The position numbers and the translations under genes were made by a program. This document shows, in pieces, positions 61,433 to 64,000 of a stretch of 64,000 nt of DNA. Source of the stretch: Micrococcus cohnii (lineage in GTDB: Bacteria > Actinomycetota > Actinomycetes > Actinomycetales > Micrococcaceae); assembly GCF_014205175.1 (NCBI RefSeq), contig NZ_JACHNA010000001.1, positions 1,178,001-1,242,000 on the forward strand, given 5' to 3'. Below the pieces are notes generated by a model that saw only the letters and a list, made by a program, of their open reading frames with translations, was not told the origin of the DNA and searched no databases. Numbering within the stretch: the stretch's first letter is position 1; every line of letters begins with the position of its first letter.

Positions 61433-62971
61433 CGTCGTGGCCCGGCCGGCGTGCAGGTCGGCCAGCGCGGTGCGGACCGCCCAGGCCCCGGCCATGCCGT
61501 GCACTCCCGCGCCGGGAGCGGTCGAGGCCGAGGCCAGGTAGACCCCGGGCCGCCCCGCCTGGGGACGCACCAGCCGGTGGGGCCGCAGGGCCGGACGCGG
61601 ACGGGCCGCCAGCTGCAGCCCGGCCATCGATCCGCCGGCGATGTCCCCGCCGACCAGGTTCGGGTTCCACTGCTCGAGCTGGGCGGGCCGGGTCTCGACG
61701 GCGCGCACGACGGTGTCGCGGAAGCCGGGGGCGAAGCGTTCGATCTGCTCCTCGATGCGCGCTCGGACCGCCCCCGCATAGCCGAGCGGCACATGGGCGT
61801 AGGTCCACAGCACCGTGTGTCCGGCCGCCTCGGCGACGGCCCGCGACGGGTCGGCGGCCTGCTGCTGGCAGACCATGACGAAGGGCCGCTCGGGCATGCG
61901 GCCGGCGAGCGCGTCGGCCTCGGCGCGGCTGAGGTGTTCGGCTGTGCCCCCGACGTGCACCGTTCCCGCGCCGCGCAGCCGCTCGTCCCGCCACGGCACG
62001 GGCTCGCTGAGCAGGAAGTCGACCTTGGACACGCCTGAACCGTGCCGCCACCGCGAGAGGGGTGCTCGGACGGGCGTGGGCATGAGGTCGCCGGCCAGAG
62101 CGACCGCCTGGGCCGGCGTCGTGTCGAGCAGGACCAGGTCGGCCGACGACAGCTCGCGCAGGTCGGTGACCCGGTGGCCGAGGTGCACCCGGCCGCCGTG
62201 AGCGGTCAGGACGGACAGCAGCGCGGCGACGATCGCACCGGACCCGCCCTCGGCCACGGGCCAGCCGGTGCTCATGCCCAGACCGCCGAACAGGGTGCCG
62301 AAGGCGGCGGTCAGCGGTCGGCCGGGCGGCAGGATCGCGTGCACGGCGGAGCCGGTGAACAGCGCCCGGGCCTGGTCGGTACGGAACGCGGCGCGTGCGG
62401 CGACCGTGGCCGACCACGGGGCACGCAGGCCGAATCGGACCATGCCGAGCGGCCGAGGCCAGGCACGGGCCAGCGGTCCGAGCACGTTCAGCGCTGTGCC
62501 GTACGGGTCCTGCACCACCGGTGCGTGCCACGCCCGCCACGCGGTCTGGTCCTCGCCGAGCCCCTCGGCGGTTCGCTCGAGGTCGCGGTACAGCAGTGCC
62601 GCCTCGCCGCCCTCGAGCGGGTGCCCCAGCACGACCGGCGGGTGCCGCCAGCGCAGGCCGTGCTCGCTCAGGCGCAGCTCGTGGAACGCGGGGCTGACGG
62701 CGCCGAAGGGGTGACCGGCGGCGCCAAGGTCGACCGTCGTGCCCGCGCCCAGGGTGTCTCCCGAGGCGCTCGCTCCACCCGGCAGCGCGTGAGCTTCGTA
62801 GACGTCCACCTCCCAGCCGGCTCGGGCCAGCAGTGCCGCGGCGGTCAGCCCGTTCGGCCCGGACCCGACGACAGCGGCCCGGCCCGGCTCTGCCGCCTCG
62901 GGCAGGGTGAAACCGGGGCGGTTTAGGTCATCGGCTCGAGAGCCGCCGGACTGGTCAGATCGCGTCATCAT
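61421..62971 (-). CDS. FAD-dependent oxidoreductase, phytoene-desaturase-like (CrtI/BBOX type)
   Basis: The product has 516 residues. The dinucleotide motif AAVVGSGPNGLTAAALLARA (Gly36-Gly41) is followed by the conserved YEAHALPGGASAS loop. A C-terminal FAD segment GVYLASASTAPGAGVHGMAG is typical of the phytoene-dehydrogenase-like family. Central motifs are GGLGMSTGWPVAEGGSGAIVA and LLDTTPAQAVALAGDL. It has no carotenoid genes around it; instead it heads the operon with the FPMFS and HTTM genes. Start codons 62971 and 62968 are adjacent ATGs. Its stop codon lies in a 14-bp tandem repeat. Confidence 0.87.
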   Translation of the reverse strand: MMTRSDQSGGSRADDLNRPGFTLPEAAEPGRAAVVGSGPNGLTAAALLARAGWEVDVYEAHALPGGASASGDTLGAGTTVDLGAAGHPFGAVSPAFHELRLSEHGLRWRHPPVVLGHPLEGGEAALLYRDLERTAEGLGEDQTAWRAWHAPVVQDPYGTALNVLGPLARAWPRPLGMVRFGLRAPWSATVAARAAFRTDQARALFTGSAVHAILPPGRPLTAAFGTLFGGLGMSTGWPVAEGGSGAIVAALLSVLTAHGGRVHLGHRVTDLRELSSADLVLLDTTPAQAVALAGDLMPTPVRAPLSRWRHGSGVSKVDFLLSEPVPWRDERLRGAGTVHVGGTAEHLSRAEADALAGRMPERPFVMVCQQQAADPSRAVAEAAGHTVLWTYAHVPLGYAGAVRARIEEQIERFAPGFRDTVVRAVETRPAQLEQWNPNLVGGDIAGGSMAGLQLAARPRPALRPHRLVRPQAGRPGVYLASASTAPGAGVHGMAGAWAVRTALADLHAGRATTPGR

Positions 62972-63144
62972 GGCTCCACTCTGAAGCGCAGCTATGAGAA
63001 TCAGATGAGGTCCCTGCATGCGTGAGTCCGCCGGACCGACGTCCGCACCGGCAGCCTCCACCGGCGCGCCGCGCGGGTAAACTCGTCAGCCCCGCCACGC
63101 CTGGCCTGACGCGCCACGCGTCCGAGTCCCGATCCAGGAGCGCA

Positions 63145-63978
63145 ATGGACCCGTTCATCACTGCCCTGGCCCTCACGGCGTTCGCCGGCGCGGCCACATT
63201 CGCCGGGGGCCTGCTCGGCGTGCTCGGTCGAGAGCCCGGCCAGCGCAGCCTGGGACTGGGCCTCGGCATGGCCGCGGGCGTCATGCTCAGCGTGTCGTTC
63301 CTCGAACTGGTGCCCGAGGCGATCGCGGGCACGCAGCCGTCCCTCGGGTCGGTCGCCCCCGTCGCCGTGCTCGTGGGCTTCGCGAGCGGGCTCGCCGGCT
63401 ACGCGCTGCTGGACTCGACTCTCGGCACGGCGGTCGCGGTTCGGCTGCCGGGGGCGTCCGTCGAGGACGGTCGCCGACGGGCAGGCGGCGCGGGCCCCTC
63501 GGCGCCCGTGGGCGGTGTCGCGGACCGGCGGTTGCTCCGGGTCGGGTTCGTCACGGCGTTGGGCATCGGGCTGCACAATCTTCCCGAGGGGTTCGCCACG
63601 TTCGCCGCGACGATCGACGATCCCCATGTCGGTTTGGCCCTGGCGGCGGCCATGGCCGTGCACAACGTCCCCGAGGGCCTCGCGGTCGCGGTCCCGGTGC
63701 GCCGGGCCACCGGATCGCGGCGCTCCGCTCTGCTGTGGGCCGGGTTGACCGCGGCGGCCGAGCCTCTCGGGGCCCTCGTCGGCTGGCTGGTGCTCGCCCC
63801 GTTCGTGTCCGACGCCCTGCTGGGTCTGGTGTTCGCGGTGGTGGCGGGCATCATGGTCGCGATCAGCCTCGACAATCTGCTGCCGACCGCCCGAGCCGGG
63901 GCCGGGCGTCGGATCACTCTGATCGGGTTCATGCTCGGGGTGTCGGCGATGGTGCTGTCCCTGCAGGTCCTGAGCTGA
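63145..63978 (+). CDS. ZIP family divalent metal transporter
   Basis: The product has 277 residues with eight predicted membrane segments. The metal-binding helices are GIGLHNLPEGFATFAA (TM4, HNXPEG) and AAAMAVHNVPEGLAVAV (TM5, HNXPEG), the ZIP/ZupT hallmark, with SVSFLELVPEAIAG in TM2. A short cytoplasmic loop (about 105-130) is Gly/Arg-rich and lacks the His cluster of many ZIPs. It imports zinc, iron or manganese. The ATG at 63145 follows CCAGGAG. TAAACT at 63078-63083 is a likely -10 with a leader of about 55 bases. Confidence 0.9.
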   Translation: MDPFITALALTAFAGAATFAGGLLGVLGREPGQRSLGLGLGMAAGVMLSVSFLELVPEAIAGTQPSLGSVAPVAVLVGFASGLAGYALLDSTLGTAVAVRLPGASVEDGRRRAGGAGPSAPVGGVADRRLLRVGFVTALGIGLHNLPEGFATFAATIDDPHVGLALAAAMAVHNVPEGLAVAVPVRRATGSRRSALLWAGLTAAAEPLGALVGWLVLAPFVSDALLGLVFAVVAGIMVAISLDNLLPTARAGAGRRITLIGFMLGVSAMVLSLQVLS

Positions 63979-64000
63979 GGGAGCCCCCGGCCGGCAGGCC

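Noticed and set aside
61421-62971. Carotenoid phytoene desaturase gene cluster
   Set aside because: No crtB, crtE or cyclase gene adjoins it; neighbours are HTTM and an unknown membrane protein, so a specific carotenoid role is not supported.

Overview
The window is chromosomal DNA from a high-GC actinobacterium. The marks are extreme GC at third codon positions, a mycobacterial-type AdnAB/UvrD2 repair cluster, the coproporphyrin-dependent haem pathway (HemY/HemQ/HemH), the actinobacterial small families DUF3107 and DUF3117, and frequent GTG starts. Gene content and order suggest the Micrococcales, probably a Micrococcus-like member of the Micrococcaceae, but the species cannot be fixed from sequence alone. 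I see no tRNA, rRNA, CRISPR array, insertion sequence, prophage or plasmid feature. This is dense core genome.

Layout. 1-7.6 kb: membrane protein UPF0182 (cut by the window edge), a PDZ-Lon secreted-type protease, a zincin-like protein that has lost its HEXXH histidines, a YgjP-type metallopeptidase and a ThiF/E1-like protein. 7.6-19.2 kb: DNA repair, with uvrD2, a phosphotransferase, adnB-adnA, an alkyltransferase-like protein and a DnaQ-type exonuclease. 19.3-31.3 kb: the whole haem pathway, namely hemB-hemL, the six-gene overlapping chain hemE-hemY-hemQ-hemH-hemC-hemD, and divergent hemA. A NYN/OST-HTH RNA-processing protein and a 67-residue protein sit between the two haem units. 31.4-36.4 kb: DUF3107, a DEAD-box RNA helicase with a long leader, a PHP phosphoesterase and an aminopeptidase P. 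36.4-43.5 kb: a block syntenic with the mycobacterial mgtE-like/DUF1003/mrp/tatB/rseA/O-methyltransferase region, but with no sigE gene where one would be expected. 43.6-50.3 kb: a DivIVA-like anchor, an amino-acid binding lipoprotein, lysine/DAP genes dapE, dapD and dapC, citrate synthase and ferredoxin fdxA. 50.4-52.8 kb: a small membrane protein and typA. 52.9-59.4 kb: an oligopeptide ABC transporter with binding protein, two permeases and one fused double ATPase, preceded by an AT-rich regulatory region. 59.8-63 kb: an uncharacterised three-gene operon (FAD oxidoreductase, FPMFS protein, HTTM protein). 63.1-64 kb: a ZIP metal transporter.

Two regulatory themes run across the window. First, at least a dozen genes have a TANNNT hexamer (usually TAG-something-T) ending 6-8 bases before the start codon with no Shine-Dalgarno, which points to leaderless transcription. 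At hemB/NYN two such hexamers on opposite strands share two bases inside a 23-bp gap. Second, many operons are chained by ATGA/GTGA overlaps. The most unusual items are the symmetric hemB/NYN promoter, the empty sigE slot next to an anti-sigma gene, the HTTM/FAD operon with its 14-bp tandem repeats, the palindrome-rich operator region of the peptide transporter, a typA promoter inside the loop of a terminator, and a permease with about 175 extra membrane residues.
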